Origin: Microbacterium sp. BK668
GTDB lineage: Bacteria > Actinomycetota > Actinomycetes > Actinomycetales > Microbacteriaceae
DNA: 64,000 nt
NCBI RefSeq assembly: GCF_004362195.1
Contig: NZ_SNWG01000001.1
Coordinates: 2,852,001 to 2,916,000 of the forward strand
Direction of reading: 5' to 3'
Shown: positions 43,084 through 52,015 of the stretch, piece by piece
Layout: every line of letters starts with the position of its first letter
Numbering within the stretch: position 1 is the stretch's first letter
Notes under the pieces: generated by a model
Told to the model about the DNA's origin: nothing
The model's input: only the letters and a program-made list of their open reading frames with translations
Databases searched by the model: none
Program-made: the position numbers and the translations under genes

Positions 43084-44093
43084 AGGACCACCTGCCGGCG
43101 TCGCAGGACGAGGGAGATCAGCACGGGCGCGCCGACGAAGGCGACGACGAGGCCCGCCTGCACCTCGCCGGGGAGGGCGATCACCCGGCCGAGCACGTCG
43201 GAGACGAGCAGCACGAGGGCTCCGGCGGGCGCACCGATGAGGAGGAGCCAGCGGTAGTCGGATCCGACGAGGCCGCGCAGCGCGTGCGGGACGAGGAGCC
43301 CGAGGAAGACGATCGGGCCCGCGATCGCCGTCGCACCCCCGCACAGCAGGATCGTCGCGACGATCCCGACAGTCCTCGTCCGGGCGACGTCGTGCCCCAG
43401 ACCCGTCGCTGTGTCCTCGCCGAGGGCGAGCAGGTCCAGCCCGCGGGCGCACGTGGCCGCGAGCACGATTCCGAGGAGGATCGGGCCGGCCACGACGGCG
43501 ACGGTGTCGACGCCGCGCGCGGTGAGTCCCCCGACGGACCAATAGCGATAGACGTCGAGCGCGGCCCGGTTGGTCGTGAGCACGAGGAGCGTCACGGCGG
43601 TGAGCCCCGCCGTGACGGCGGCACCCGTGAGGGCGAGCTTGGCGGGGTTCGCCCCGTCGGGACCGCGCGACCCGATGACCGCGACGACGGCTGCCGCGAC
43701 AGCGGCACCCGCGAACGCGAACCACACGAACCCGGCGGGCGCCGCTATCCCGAGCAGCACGATCGCGCCCAGCACGGCGACCGCGGCGCCGGAGTTGACT
43801 CCGAGGAGTCCGGGATCGGCGAGGGGGTTGCGCGTGAGACCCTGCATGACCGTTCCGGCCAGGGCGAGCGCCGCCCCCGCGAGAAGGCCGATGAGGGTCC
43901 GGGGGACGCGCTGGGTGAGGACGACCGTGTGGTCGGCGTTCGCCGCCTCGGGGGCGAGCAGGGCATGGAGCACGGTGGCGGGCGGGATGGGACGAGCACC
44001 CACGCCGAGGCTCAGCACGACGGCTCCCACGAGGAGCACCACGACCAGGACCAGCACGAGACGCGCCCGTCGGGTGCGGGCGGTGCCGTTCAT
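43080..44093 (-). CDS. FecCD-type siderophore permease 2
   Basis: A 337-residue partner permease: RVPRTLIGLLAGAALALAGTVMQGLTRNPLADPGLLGVNSGAA, and IAGPIVFLGLLVPHALRGLVG for the ATPase-coupling loop. Begins MNGTARTRRARL, overlapping the siderophore-interacting protein stop by ATGA. It pairs with permease 1 to form the heterodimeric membrane channel. Confidence 0.94.
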   Translation of the reverse strand: MNGTARTRRARLVLVLVVVLLVGAVVLSLGVGARPIPPATVLHALLAPEAANADHTVVLTQRVPRTLIGLLAGAALALAGTVMQGLTRNPLADPGLLGVNSGAAVAVLGAIVLLGIAAPAGFVWFAFAGAAVAAAVVAVIGSRGPDGANPAKLALTGAAVTAGLTAVTLLVLTTNRAALDVYRYWSVGGLTARGVDTVAVVAGPILLGIVLAATCARGLDLLALGEDTATGLGHDVARTRTVGIVATILLCGGATAIAGPIVFLGLLVPHALRGLVGSDYRWLLLIGAPAGALVLLVSDVLGRVIALPGEVQAGLVVAFVGAPVLISLVLRRRQVVL

Positions 44094-45019
44094 TCGATGC
44101 GTTCCGCCTGACCCAGGCGCCAATACCCCATGAACGCGACGCGCTTGCGGTCGACGCCGTGGCCCGACACGAGCAGCCGGCGGAGCGTCTTGACGGTCGC
44201 GGCCTCGCCCGCGATCCAGGCGTAGAACTCGCCGTCTCCGTCTTCGGGGCTGTCCCAGAGAAGCTCCAGGTCCACGTCGATGTCGTCGAGCTCCTGACGG
44301 CGCGGAGCGGCGGCCAGCTTCAGCAGCTGCGTGTTGGCGCGGGTCCAGGCGGTGAGCGCCTCGATCAGCGCCGCCCCGTGCGGGCGATCCTCGCGAGCGA
44401 GCCACGTCACCCGGACGCGTGGCCCGTGCACGAGGTCGAGCCGATCGGCCGCCGTGGGCACCTCGATGAAGACGTCGGCGTCGTAGGCGGGGCCGAGAGA
44501 CTCGAGGATGCCGGCGATCCCGGGCACGGCGGTCTCGTCTCCGGCGAGCAGCACGCGGCGCGCGGTGCCCGGGTGCCAGTCGAAGCCGGTGTCGGCGTAT
44601 GGGCTGCGCGCGTCCGGCCCCACGACGACGAGGCTCTGCCCCGCGCGGGCGGCGTCCGCCCAGGCTCCCGCGGGCCCCGCGTCGTGGTGCGTGACGAAGT
44701 CCACGTCGAGCTCTCGACCCTCGGGGTCGACGCGACGGACCGTGTAGGTGCGGAAGACGTTGCGCTCGCCGTGCGGCAGCGCCCGCCAGCGGTCGTACCA
44801 GTCGCCGGCGGCCTCGTGCTGCCCGATGTCGGAGAACGTGCCGTCGGCGTGCGGGAGGACCAGCTTGACGCGCTGATCGAGCCGCGCAGTCCCGAAGTGC
44901 TCGAACTCGTCGGCGGTGAAGGTCACGCGCACGAAGTGCGGGCTCAGACGTTCGACGCGGGCGACGTCCGCCACGTAGGGGCGGTAGGCAGGCCGGACAG
45001 CGGTCGAAGTCGAAGGCAT
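44090..45019 (-). CDS. Siderophore-interacting protein (ferric-siderophore reductase)
   Basis: A 309-residue SIP family flavoprotein. FHFVRVTFT-like start, RTYTVRRVD (FAD-binding), LLAGDETAVPGIAGIL and FYAWIAGEAATVKTLRRLL (NAD(P)H side). It releases iron from imported siderophores by reduction. First gene of the iron operon; the ATG is only four bases from a DtxR-type box, so transcription probably starts at or near the start codon and iron controls the whole operon. Confidence 0.94.
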   Translation of the reverse strand: MPSTSTAVRPAYRPYVADVARVERLSPHFVRVTFTADEFEHFGTARLDQRVKLVLPHADGTFSDIGQHEAAGDWYDRWRALPHGERNVFRTYTVRRVDPEGRELDVDFVTHHDAGPAGAWADAARAGQSLVVVGPDARSPYADTGFDWHPGTARRVLLAGDETAVPGIAGILESLGPAYDADVFIEVPTAADRLDLVHGPRVRVTWLAREDRPHGAALIEALTAWTRANTQLLKLAAAPRRQELDDIDVDLELLWDSPEDGDGEFYAWIAGEAATVKTLRRLLVSGHGVDRKRVAFMGYWRLGQAERIE

Positions 45020-45023
45020 GCTT

Positions 45024-45042
45024 TTAGGCTAGCCTTACCTAC
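45024..45042 (-). promoter_or_regulatory. DtxR/IdeR iron box
   Basis: Read on the minus strand: GTAGGTAAGGCTAGCCTAA, which fits the known DtxR/IdeR operator (TTAGGTTAGGCTAACCTAA) at most positions including the central GGCTA. It overlaps the expected -10 region of the siderophore operon. Confidence 0.8.
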
Positions 45043-45067
45043 CCCGTCAGCTCAAACCGATCTCTCG

Positions 45068-46432
45068 TCAGTGAGACTTCTCGTGCGCGTGACCGAGTCG
45101 GAGGCCGGGAACGAGCGAGACGGCGGCGAGAACGAGGGCGATGGCGAAGACGGCCGGGAACGCAGCATCCGTCCCCGCCAGCGTCGTGAAGACGAGACCC
45201 ATCACGGCGATCGACCCCGCAGCCCCGATCGAGTCCGAGATCGACAGCGCCGACGAGTTGAAGCCCTGGTTCTGCGGCGTCGAGTAGGCGAGTGTCAGCA
45301 CGGTGAGCCGCGGATACATGAGCCCCATGCCCGAGCCCGCCAGCGCCCATCCGGCGATGAGCACGGCCGGGGACAGCTGCAGTCCTGCGGTCAACGCCGC
45401 CAGGAGCGCGGCCGTCCCGAGCTGGGCGGTGCCGAGGATCGAGATGCGCGCGTTGCCGATCCGGTTGCCGAACCGACCCTGGACATCGGCGGCGACGGCC
45501 CACGCGATCGCCGCGGCGGTCAGCCCCAGTCCCGCCCAGGTCGGCGAGAAGCCGTAGGCGTCGATCAGGAGGTACGGGACGTAGATCTCGGCGCCGAACA
45601 GCGCCCCGGCGACGAGCCCGCGCATCAGGACGACGCTCGGCAGTCCGCGAGCGGCGACGAGCGTGCGGCGCGGCAGCAGCGGCCTCGAGGCGAGCACGAG
45701 GACGACGACGGATGCCGCGACCGCAGTCCATGCGTACCCGCCCAGCTCGCCGGCCAGGCTCAGGCCGAGCGCGCCGATTGCTACGAGCACGGCGCACGCG
45801 AGCCGCGGGCCGATGCGCGCCACGGACGGATGCTCGGTCTCCAGCGGCAGTCCCCAGAGCCGCACCGCGACCATCGCGAACGCCAGGAGCGTCAGGGCCG
45901 CGACGCCGAGGAAAACCCACCGCCAGTGCAGGTACTCCGTCACGGCGCCCGCGAGGAACGGCCCGATGAGCGAGGGCACGACCCACGCCGCCGAGAACGC
46001 CGCGAAGACGCGGCCGTGCAGCTCGGGCGGGTACACGCGCGCCACGACGACGTAGAGCGCGACCGTCTGGCCGCCGGTCCCGAGGCCCTGGATGAGGCGG
46101 CCCGCGACGAGCACCTCCATGGACGCGGCGAGACCCGCGACGACGAGCCCCGCCACGAAGAGGAGCACGGAGGTCGTGAGGGGCCAGACGGGACCGGAGC
46201 GGTCGCTCCACGCGCCCACCGCGACCATGCCGATGACGCTCGTCGCGAGAGTGCCCGAGAAGGCGACGGCGTAGAGCGCGGCCCCGTCGAGGTCGTCGCT
46301 CACGACGGGCATGACCGTCGTGACGGCGAGCGACTGCATCGCCGCGAGGAAGATCAGCGCGACCGCGCCGACCGTCACCCAGAGGTAGCGTCCATCCCAG
46401 ACGGATGCGCGGCGATCGACGTCCGCGCTCAC
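45068..46432 (-). CDS. MFS transporter
   Basis: A 454-residue major facilitator protein of about 12-14 helices: LAVTTVMPVVSDDL, GAWSDRSGPV (loop 2-3 motif), GRLIQGLGTGGQTVALYVVVARVYP. It resembles DHA2/EmrB-like exporters; the substrate is not deducible. GTG 46432 overlaps the aminotransferase stop by GTGA, so they are cotranscribed. It ends just before the DtxR box of the siderophore operon and could export a siderophore or a sulfur metabolite, but nothing proves it. Confidence 0.85.
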   Translation of the reverse strand: MSADVDRRASVWDGRYLWVTVGAVALIFLAAMQSLAVTTVMPVVSDDLDGAALYAVAFSGTLATSVIGMVAVGAWSDRSGPVWPLTTSVLLFVAGLVVAGLAASMEVLVAGRLIQGLGTGGQTVALYVVVARVYPPELHGRVFAAFSAAWVVPSLIGPFLAGAVTEYLHWRWVFLGVAALTLLAFAMVAVRLWGLPLETEHPSVARIGPRLACAVLVAIGALGLSLAGELGGYAWTAVAASVVVLVLASRPLLPRRTLVAARGLPSVVLMRGLVAGALFGAEIYVPYLLIDAYGFSPTWAGLGLTAAAIAWAVAADVQGRFGNRIGNARISILGTAQLGTAALLAALTAGLQLSPAVLIAGWALAGSGMGLMYPRLTVLTLAYSTPQNQGFNSSALSISDSIGAAGSIAVMGLVFTTLAGTDAAFPAVFAIALVLAAVSLVPGLRLGHAHEKSH

Positions 46433-47586
46433 GACTCGACGAGCGCGGCGACCCGCTCGATCCCCTCGCGCAGCACGTCCGGCGAGCACGCGAAGTTGAT
46501 GCGCACGAAGCCCTTCCCCTCCTCGCCGAACAGCGGACCGTGGTGGAACGCGACGCGCGCCCTCCGCCGCAGGACCGTCGCGGGATTGTCGCCCCAGCCG
46601 TACGCCGAGACGTCGACCCACGCGAGGAAACCGGCATCCGGGAGGCGGTATTCCGCGCGGGGCAGGTGCTCCGCGAGAAGATCCGCGAGGAGCCGGCGGT
46701 TCTGGTCGAGGGCGGCCAGCAGGCTGTCGAGCCACGCGTCGCTCTCGGCCGAGAAGGCGGCGACGTTGGCCATCGCGCCGAAGAGCCCCGTGCGCCACTC
46801 GACCTCGCAGGGCAGGGCGCGCAGGAGCTGCGCCTGCTGCGGGCCCCCGCCGATCATGACGGCGCACTTCAGCCCCGCGAGATTGAAGGTCTTGCTCGCG
46901 CTCGTCACGGCGTAGCCCACGCGCGCGGCGCTCTCGGAGGCGGCGAGGAACGGCGTGTACCGCGTCCCGTGGGCGAGCGGGCCGTGGATCTCGTCGGAGA
47001 CCACGACCGCGCCGAAGGCCGCCGCGAGCTCGGCGAGAGCCTCGAGGCTTGCGCGGGAGTGCACGGTTCCCGTCGGGTTGTGCGGATTGCACAGGAGGAC
47101 GGCGCGCGCGCCGCCCTCGAGCGCCGCCTCGATGCCCACCAGGTCGAGCTCCCAGCCTGTGCCGGTGCGAGCGAGCGGCACGCGTTCGACGACGGCGCCG
47201 GCCTCCTCCACCGTGTCGAAGAAGGGCGGGTAGACGGGAGTCGTCACGACCACTCGGTCGCCGGGCTCGGTCACGACGCGGAGGATCTCGACGACGCCCA
47301 TCATGACGTCACCCGTCCAGAAGACCGACTGCGGGTCCACCTCCCAGCCGAACCGGCGCGCGGCGAAGCCGACGAACGCCTCGCGCACCCCCGGCTCGGG
47401 CGGCGTGTAGCCGGTGTCGCCCAGCTCGACCGCGCGCAGCAGCGACCGCGTGATGGCGGGCGCCAGCGCATAGTCCATCTCGGCCACGAAGAACGGCAGG
47501 ACGTCGTCGGAGTACTTGCGCCACTTGGTGCTTGACCGCTGCCGGAGCTCGTCGAGAGGAAGGGCTTGCAGGGGGACGGCACTCAC
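46429..47586 (-). CDS. PatB/MalY-type aminotransferase (cystathionine beta-lyase)
   Basis: A 385-residue fold-type I PLP enzyme. SSTKWRKYSDDVLPFFVAEMDYALAP is the typical PatB/MalY start, VLLCNPHNPTG binds the cofactor, DEIHGPL follows and SASKTFNLAG holds the Schiff-base Lys. These enzymes cleave cystathionine or related C-S compounds to release homocysteine or sulfide. It follows the DUF59 gene by 85 nt, so it may read on from the suf operon. Confidence 0.9.
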   Translation of the reverse strand: MSAVPLQALPLDELRQRSSTKWRKYSDDVLPFFVAEMDYALAPAITRSLLRAVELGDTGYTPPEPGVREAFVGFAARRFGWEVDPQSVFWTGDVMMGVVEILRVVTEPGDRVVVTTPVYPPFFDTVEEAGAVVERVPLARTGTGWELDLVGIEAALEGGARAVLLCNPHNPTGTVHSRASLEALAELAAAFGAVVVSDEIHGPLAHGTRYTPFLAASESAARVGYAVTSASKTFNLAGLKCAVMIGGGPQQAQLLRALPCEVEWRTGLFGAMANVAAFSAESDAWLDSLLAALDQNRRLLADLLAEHLPRAEYRLPDAGFLAWVDVSAYGWGDNPATVLRRRARVAFHHGPLFGEEGKGFVRINFACSPDVLREGIERVAALVES

Positions 47587-47671
47587 GCCACGAGCCTAAC
47601 GACGACGACGGATGCCTGCCCATCGCGTGTTTCGCCGCGTTGCGGGAGGAGGCATCCGCACCGCGCCTTCG

Positions 47672-48001
47672 TCAGATCGCGAAGCCGAGCGCGCGCATCA
47701 TGTCGCGCCCGTCGTCGGTGATCCGCTCGGGACCCCACGGCGGCATCCACACCCAGTTGATGCGGAATCGCTCCACGACGTCGTCGAGTGCCTGAGCGGT
47801 CTGCTCCTCGAGGACGTCGGTGAGCGGGCAGCCTGCGGAGGTGAGGGTCATGTGGATGACCAGAGCGTCGTTCTCGTCATCCCATGCGAGGTCGTAGATC
47901 AGGCCGAGATCGACGACGTTGATCCCGAGCTCCGGGTCCATGACGTCTTTCAGCGCTTCGGTGACCTCGTCGAACTTCTCGGGCGTGAGCGTCGCGGTCA
48001 T
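47672..48001 (-). CDS. DUF59 / MIP18 family Fe-S assembly protein (SufT-like)
   Basis: A 109-residue protein: VMDPELGINVVDLGLIYDL, then MTLTSAGCPLTDVLEEQ with the conserved Cys, and WMPPWGPERITDDGRDMMRALGF at the end. MIP18/SufT proteins help mature Fe-S proteins. Last Fe-S gene of the suf operon, 10 nt after sufC. Confidence 0.9.
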   Translation of the reverse strand: MTATLTPEKFDEVTEALKDVMDPELGINVVDLGLIYDLAWDDENDALVIHMTLTSAGCPLTDVLEEQTAQALDDVVERFRINWVWMPPWGPERITDDGRDMMRALGFAI

Positions 48002-48011
48002 GGCAGCGATC

Positions 48012-48794
48012 TTACGCCTCGGCGTCGGAGGCCGCCTCGGCGAGCGGCGCGAGGAACCGGTCGTAGCCCTCGTTCTCGAGACGCTCGGCGAGCTCGGGCC
48101 CGCCCTCCTCGACGATCCGCCCGGCGACCATGACGTGCACGAAGTCGGGGTGGATGTAGCGGAGGATGCGCGTGTAGTGGGTGATGAGCAGCACGCCCAG
48201 GTTCGTCTCGCCCTTGGCGCGGTTGACGCCCTCGGACACGATCTTGAGCGCGTCGACGTCGAGGCCGGAGTCGGTCTCGTCGAGGACGGCGATCTTCGGC
48301 TTGAGCAGCTCGAGCTGGAGGATCTCGTGGCGCTTCTTCTCGCCGCCCGAGAAGCCCTCGTTGACGTTGCGCTGCGCGAACTTGCCGTCCATGCGGAGGT
48401 GCTTCATCGCCTCCTTGACGTCCTTCGTCCACGTGCGGATCGACGGCGCTTCGCCGTCGATCGCGGTCTTCGCGGTGCGGAGGAAGTTCGTGACCGTGAC
48501 GCCGGGGATCTCGACGGGGTACTGCATCGCGAGGAAGAGCCCGGCGCGGGCGCGCTCGTCGACGGTCATCGCAAGGACGTCCTCGCCGTCGAACGTGATC
48601 GAGCCGCTCGTGACGGAGTACTTGGGGTGACCGGCGATCGTGTAGGCCAGCGTGGACTTGCCCGAGCCGTTGGGGCCCATGATCGCGTGCGTCTGACCGG
48701 TCTGGACGGTGAGGGTGACGCCGTTGAGGATCGGCGTGGTTCCCTCGTCGGTCTCGACGGTGACGTGGAGGTCTCGGATCTCGAGGACAGACAT
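48012..48794 (-). CDS. sufC: Fe-S assembly ATPase SufC
   Basis: A 260-residue ABC ATPase: MGPNGSGKSTLAYTIAGHPKY (Walker A and SufC-typical GHP), FSGGEKKRHEILQL signature, AVLDETDSGLDVDALK Walker B, and THYTRIL H-loop. It drives the SufBCD scaffold. Starts 14 nt after the Rieske gene. Confidence 0.97.
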   Translation of the reverse strand: MSVLEIRDLHVTVETDEGTTPILNGVTLTVQTGQTHAIMGPNGSGKSTLAYTIAGHPKYSVTSGSITFDGEDVLAMTVDERARAGLFLAMQYPVEIPGVTVTNFLRTAKTAIDGEAPSIRTWTKDVKEAMKHLRMDGKFAQRNVNEGFSGGEKKRHEILQLELLKPKIAVLDETDSGLDVDALKIVSEGVNRAKGETNLGVLLITHYTRILRYIHPDFVHVMVAGRIVEEGGPELAERLENEGYDRFLAPLAEAASDAEA

Positions 48795-48808
48795 GCGGAC
48801 TTCTTCCT

Positions 48809-49138
48809 TCAGTTCACTTCTTTGGTCACGGCGGGGTCGACGAGCACGTCGTCCCCCTCGATCGTGACGGCGTACACCGGGACCGGCTCGTACGCGGGGA
48901 GGTTCAGGGGCTTGCCGGTGCGCAGCGAGAACGCCGAGCCGTGGGCCCAGCACTCGAGCGTCTCGCCGTCGACGAAGCCTTCGGCGAGCGAGATGTCGCC
49001 GTGGGTGCAGGTGTCGCCGATGGCGTGGACCTCGCCGTTCGCGTCGAGGACGACCGCCATCGGGACGCCGTCGACCTCGAAGCGCTGCGCGGCGTCCTGC
49101 TCGAGGTCGCTCAGGGCGCAGATGCGGACGGCGCTCAT
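48809..49138 (-). CDS. Rieske [2Fe-2S] ferredoxin-like protein
   Basis: A 109-residue Rieske protein with CTH...CWAH (CxH and CxxH ligands), the pattern of non-heme iron oxygenase ferredoxin subunits. It overlaps the sufD stop by ATGA and precedes sufC; this Rieske gene between sufD and sufC is usual in actinobacterial suf operons and may deliver electrons for cluster assembly. Confidence 0.92.
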   Translation of the reverse strand: MSAVRICALSDLEQDAAQRFEVDGVPMAVVLDANGEVHAIGDTCTHGDISLAEGFVDGETLECWAHGSAFSLRTGKPLNLPAYEPVPVYAVTIEGDDVLVDPAVTKEVN

Positions 49139-50343
49139 GCGGCCGCCCCTTCGGCGAGCTCGCGCTCGATGGCCTCGGCGAGCTCCTGCTCGAGCGAGGC
49201 GATGCCGATCTTCTGGACGATCTCGGCGAGGAAGCCGATCACGACGAGGCGTCGCGCCTCGTCCTCGCGGATGCCGCGCGCCTGCAGGTAGAACAGCTGC
49301 TCGTCGTCGAAGCGACCCGTCGCGCTGGCGTGCCCCGCGCCCTGGATGTCGCCCGTCTCGATCTCGAGGTTGGGGACGGAGTCGGCGCGGGCGCCGTCGG
49401 TGAGGACCAGGTTGCGGTTCGCCTCGTACGAGTCCGTCCCCACGGCGTCCGGGCCGATGAGCACGTCGCCGATCCACACGCTGCGGGCGCCGACCCCCTG
49501 CAGCGCGCCCTTGTACAGGACGTCGCCTTTGGTGTGTTCGCCCTTGTGGTGGAGGTACACCTGGCTCTCGAGGTGCTGACCGGAGTCGGAGTAGGACAGG
49601 CCGTACAGCTCGGCTTCCGATCCGGCTCCCGCGAGCTCGATGGAGGGGTTCACGCGGACGACGCCGCCGCCGAAGCTCACGACGATGTGCCGGAGGTAAC
49701 CGTCCTTCTCGACCCGCGCCTGGTGGGCGGACAGGTGCAGCGCGTCGTCGTCCCACTCCTGCACGGAGATGACGGTCAGCTTCGCGCCGTCGCGGACGAG
49801 GATCTCGACGTTCTGCGAGTGCTGAGTTGTGCCGGTGTGCCGGAAGAGCACCGTCGCCCGCGAGTTCGCCTGGGCCTCGACGACGACGTGGGCGTGCGCC
49901 AGACCGCCCGTGCCGGTGAGGTTCACGACGACCGGCTCGGCGAGCTCGGCGTCCGCGGGGATGCGGATGAGCGGCGCCTCCGGCTCCTGCGTCCAGGCGA
50001 TCGCGCTCGGGAGGTCCTCCGGGCGGAAGATCTCGCCGCGCGGCGCCGCGCCGGGCGCGAGGCGCGAGTGCTCGACGCCGGCGGGCGCCTGCACGTCGAC
50101 CTGCATGACATCGCTCGGGCCCGCGGCATCCTGGAACAGCGGAGCGAGACGGTCGATCGGCGTGTACCGCCAGTTGACCTCGCGTCCGGTCGGGACGGCG
50201 AAGTCGGCCGGGTCGAACGAGCTCGGACGCTCGGAGCGGGTCTGCACGGGAACGAACGCGCCGGCGCCGTCGGAGTGCGCTCGGGAACCCGGCACCACCC
50301 GGTCAGTCGATTCGGACACTGGTGCCTCTGTCGTGGTCGTCAT
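49135..50343 (-). CDS. sufD: Fe-S assembly protein SufD
   Basis: A 402-residue SufB/SufD family protein with the right-handed beta-helix pattern (LVVQ-type strands), GRFDDEQLFYLQARGIREDEARRLVVIGFLAEI near the C-terminus as in SufD. Begins immediately after the sufB stop. Part of the SufBC2D scaffold that binds the nascent cluster. Confidence 0.95.
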   Translation of the reverse strand: MTTTTEAPVSESTDRVVPGSRAHSDGAGAFVPVQTRSERPSSFDPADFAVPTGREVNWRYTPIDRLAPLFQDAAGPSDVMQVDVQAPAGVEHSRLAPGAAPRGEIFRPEDLPSAIAWTQEPEAPLIRIPADAELAEPVVVNLTGTGGLAHAHVVVEAQANSRATVLFRHTGTTQHSQNVEILVRDGAKLTVISVQEWDDDALHLSAHQARVEKDGYLRHIVVSFGGGVVRVNPSIELAGAGSEAELYGLSYSDSGQHLESQVYLHHKGEHTKGDVLYKGALQGVGARSVWIGDVLIGPDAVGTDSYEANRNLVLTDGARADSVPNLEIETGDIQGAGHASATGRFDDEQLFYLQARGIREDEARRLVVIGFLAEIVQKIGIASLEQELAEAIERELAEGAAA

Positions 50344-51762
50344 TCAGCCGACACTGCCTTCCATGCCCATCTCGATGAGCTTGTTGAGCTCGAGGGCGTA
50401 CTCCATGGGCAGCTCGCGCGCGATCGGCTCGATGAACCCGCGGACGATCATGGCCATCGCCTCGTCCTCGGGGAGCCCACGCGATTGCAGGTAGAACAGC
50501 TGCTCCTCGCTGACCTTCGACACCGTCGCCTCGTGGCCGAGCTGCACGTCGTCGACGCGGATGTCGATGGCCGGATACGTGTCGGAGCGGGAGATGGTGT
50601 CGACCAGGAGCGCATCGCAGCGCACCGTGTTGGCGCTGTGGTGCGCGTTGGCGTCGACGCGGACCTCGCCGCGGTAGCCGGCGCGGCCGCCGCCGCGCGC
50701 GATCGACTTCGACACGATCGACGACTGCGTGTACGGCGCCATGTGGATCATCTTCGCGCCGGCGTCCTGGTGCTGACCGGGACCGGCGAAGGCGACCGAG
50801 AGCGTCTCGCCCTTCGCGTGCTCGCCCATGAGGTAGATCGACGGGTACTTCATCGTCACCTTCGAGCCGATGTTGCCGTCGATCCACTCCATCGTCGCGC
50901 CCTCGTGCGCGATGGCGCGCTTGGTGACGAGGTTGTAGACGTTGTTCGACCAGTTCTGGATGGTCGTGTACCTCACGCGGGCGTTCTTCTTGACGATGAT
51001 CTCGACCACGGCCGAGTGCAGTGAGTCGCTCTTGTAGATGGGAGCCGTGCAGCCCTCGATGTAGTGCACGTACGAGCCCTCGTCCGCGATGATCAGCGTG
51101 CGCTCGAACTGGCCCATGTTCTCGGTGTTGATCCGGAAGTAGGCCTGCAGCGGGATCTCGACGTGGACGCCCTTGGGGACGTAGACGAACGACCCGCCCG
51201 ACCAGACGGCCGTGTTGAGCGCGGCGAACTTGTTGTCGCCGGCCGGGATGACGGTGCCGAAGTACTCCTCGAAGAACTCCGGGTGCTCCTTGAGAGCCGT
51301 GTCGGTGTCGAGGAAGATGACGCCCTGCGCCTCGAGCTCCTCCTGGATCTGGTGGTAGACGACCTCCGACTCGTACTGCGCGGCGACGCCCGCGACGAGG
51401 CGCGCGCGCTCGGCCTCGGGGATGCCCAGGCGCTCGTACGTGTTCTTGATGTCTTCGGGGAGGTCCTCCCACGACTGCGCCTGCTTCTCGGTCGAGCGCA
51501 CGAAGTACTTGATGTTGTCGAAGTCGATGTCGCTGAGGTCGGCGCCCCAGGTCGGCATCGGCTTGCGACCGAAGAGCTGCAGGCCCTTCAGGCGGTTCTT
51601 GAGCATCCACTCGGGCTCGCTCTTGAGAGCCGAGATGTCACGGACGACGGCTTCGTTGAGCCCGCGCTTCGCGCTGGCTCCGGCGGCGTCGGGGTCGTGC
51701 CATCCGAATTCGTACACCCCCAGACCTTCGAGCTCGGGGCGGTCGATCAGCACATCGGACAT
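50344..51762 (-). CDS. sufB: Fe-S assembly scaffold SufB
   Basis: A 472-residue Suf[97 protein letters not shown] and [18 protein letters not shown] are all characteristic. ATG 51762 was chosen because AGGAG lies nine bases upstream; a GTG two codons earlier is too close. First gene of the suf operon. No SufR repressor gene lies upstream. Confidence 0.96.
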   Translation of the reverse strand: MSDVLIDRPELEGLGVYEFGWHDPDAAGASAKRGLNEAVVRDISALKSEPEWMLKNRLKGLQLFGRKPMPTWGADLSDIDFDNIKYFVRSTEKQAQSWEDLPEDIKNTYERLGIPEAERARLVAGVAAQYESEVVYHQIQEELEAQGVIFLDTDTALKEHPEFFEEYFGTVIPAGDNKFAALNTAVWSGGSFVYVPKGVHVEIPLQAYFRINTENMGQFERTLIIADEGSYVHYIEGCTAPIYKSDSLHSAVVEIIVKKNARVRYTTIQNWSNNVYNLVTKRAIAHEGATMEWIDGNIGSKVTMKYPSIYLMGEHAKGETLSVAFAGPGQHQDAGAKMIHMAPYTQSSIVSKSIARGGGRAGYRGEVRVDANAHHSANTVRCDALLVDTISRSDTYPAIDIRVDDVQLGHEATVSKVSEEQLFYLQSRGLPEDEAMAMIVRGFIEPIARELPMEYALELNKLIEMGMEGSVG

Positions 51763-51976
51763 CGTCACACTCTCCTCATGGGCCGAAACGGTGTCAGCCG
51801 CCCCGGCATTCCTGATCTTCCTGGGAGGTGGGAAGGGGGATGCCGCTCTGGGCCCTCATCGGCGGCGCCGGTCCTGCGCGCCTAAACTGTTCGTGATGCG
51901 CGGCGCCGATGGGCACTCGCGCGCAACCCCTCGATTCTACAGGCTCCCGCCGTCTACCGGCGTCCGCGAGCTCCCT

Positions 51977-51996
51977 GCCCGTCATGTATGACGGGC
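51977..51996. promoter_or_regulatory. Near-perfect palindrome upstream of ctaA
   Basis: Nine-base arms GCCCGTCAT and ATGACGGGC with a 2-base centre, just upstream of the AGGAGG Shine-Dalgarno sequence (52002-52007) of ctaA. The shape is that of an operator for a dimeric regulator; it also could fold as a short hairpin in the mRNA leader. Confidence 0.55.
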
Positions 51997-52015
51997 GCGT
52001 CAGGAGGCGACATCC

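Noticed and set aside
46429..47586. Cysteine desulfurase SufS at the end of the suf cluster
   Set aside because: The sequence is a PatB/MalY-type aminotransferase (SASKTFNLAG lysine site, DEIHGPL), not a class V desulfurase.
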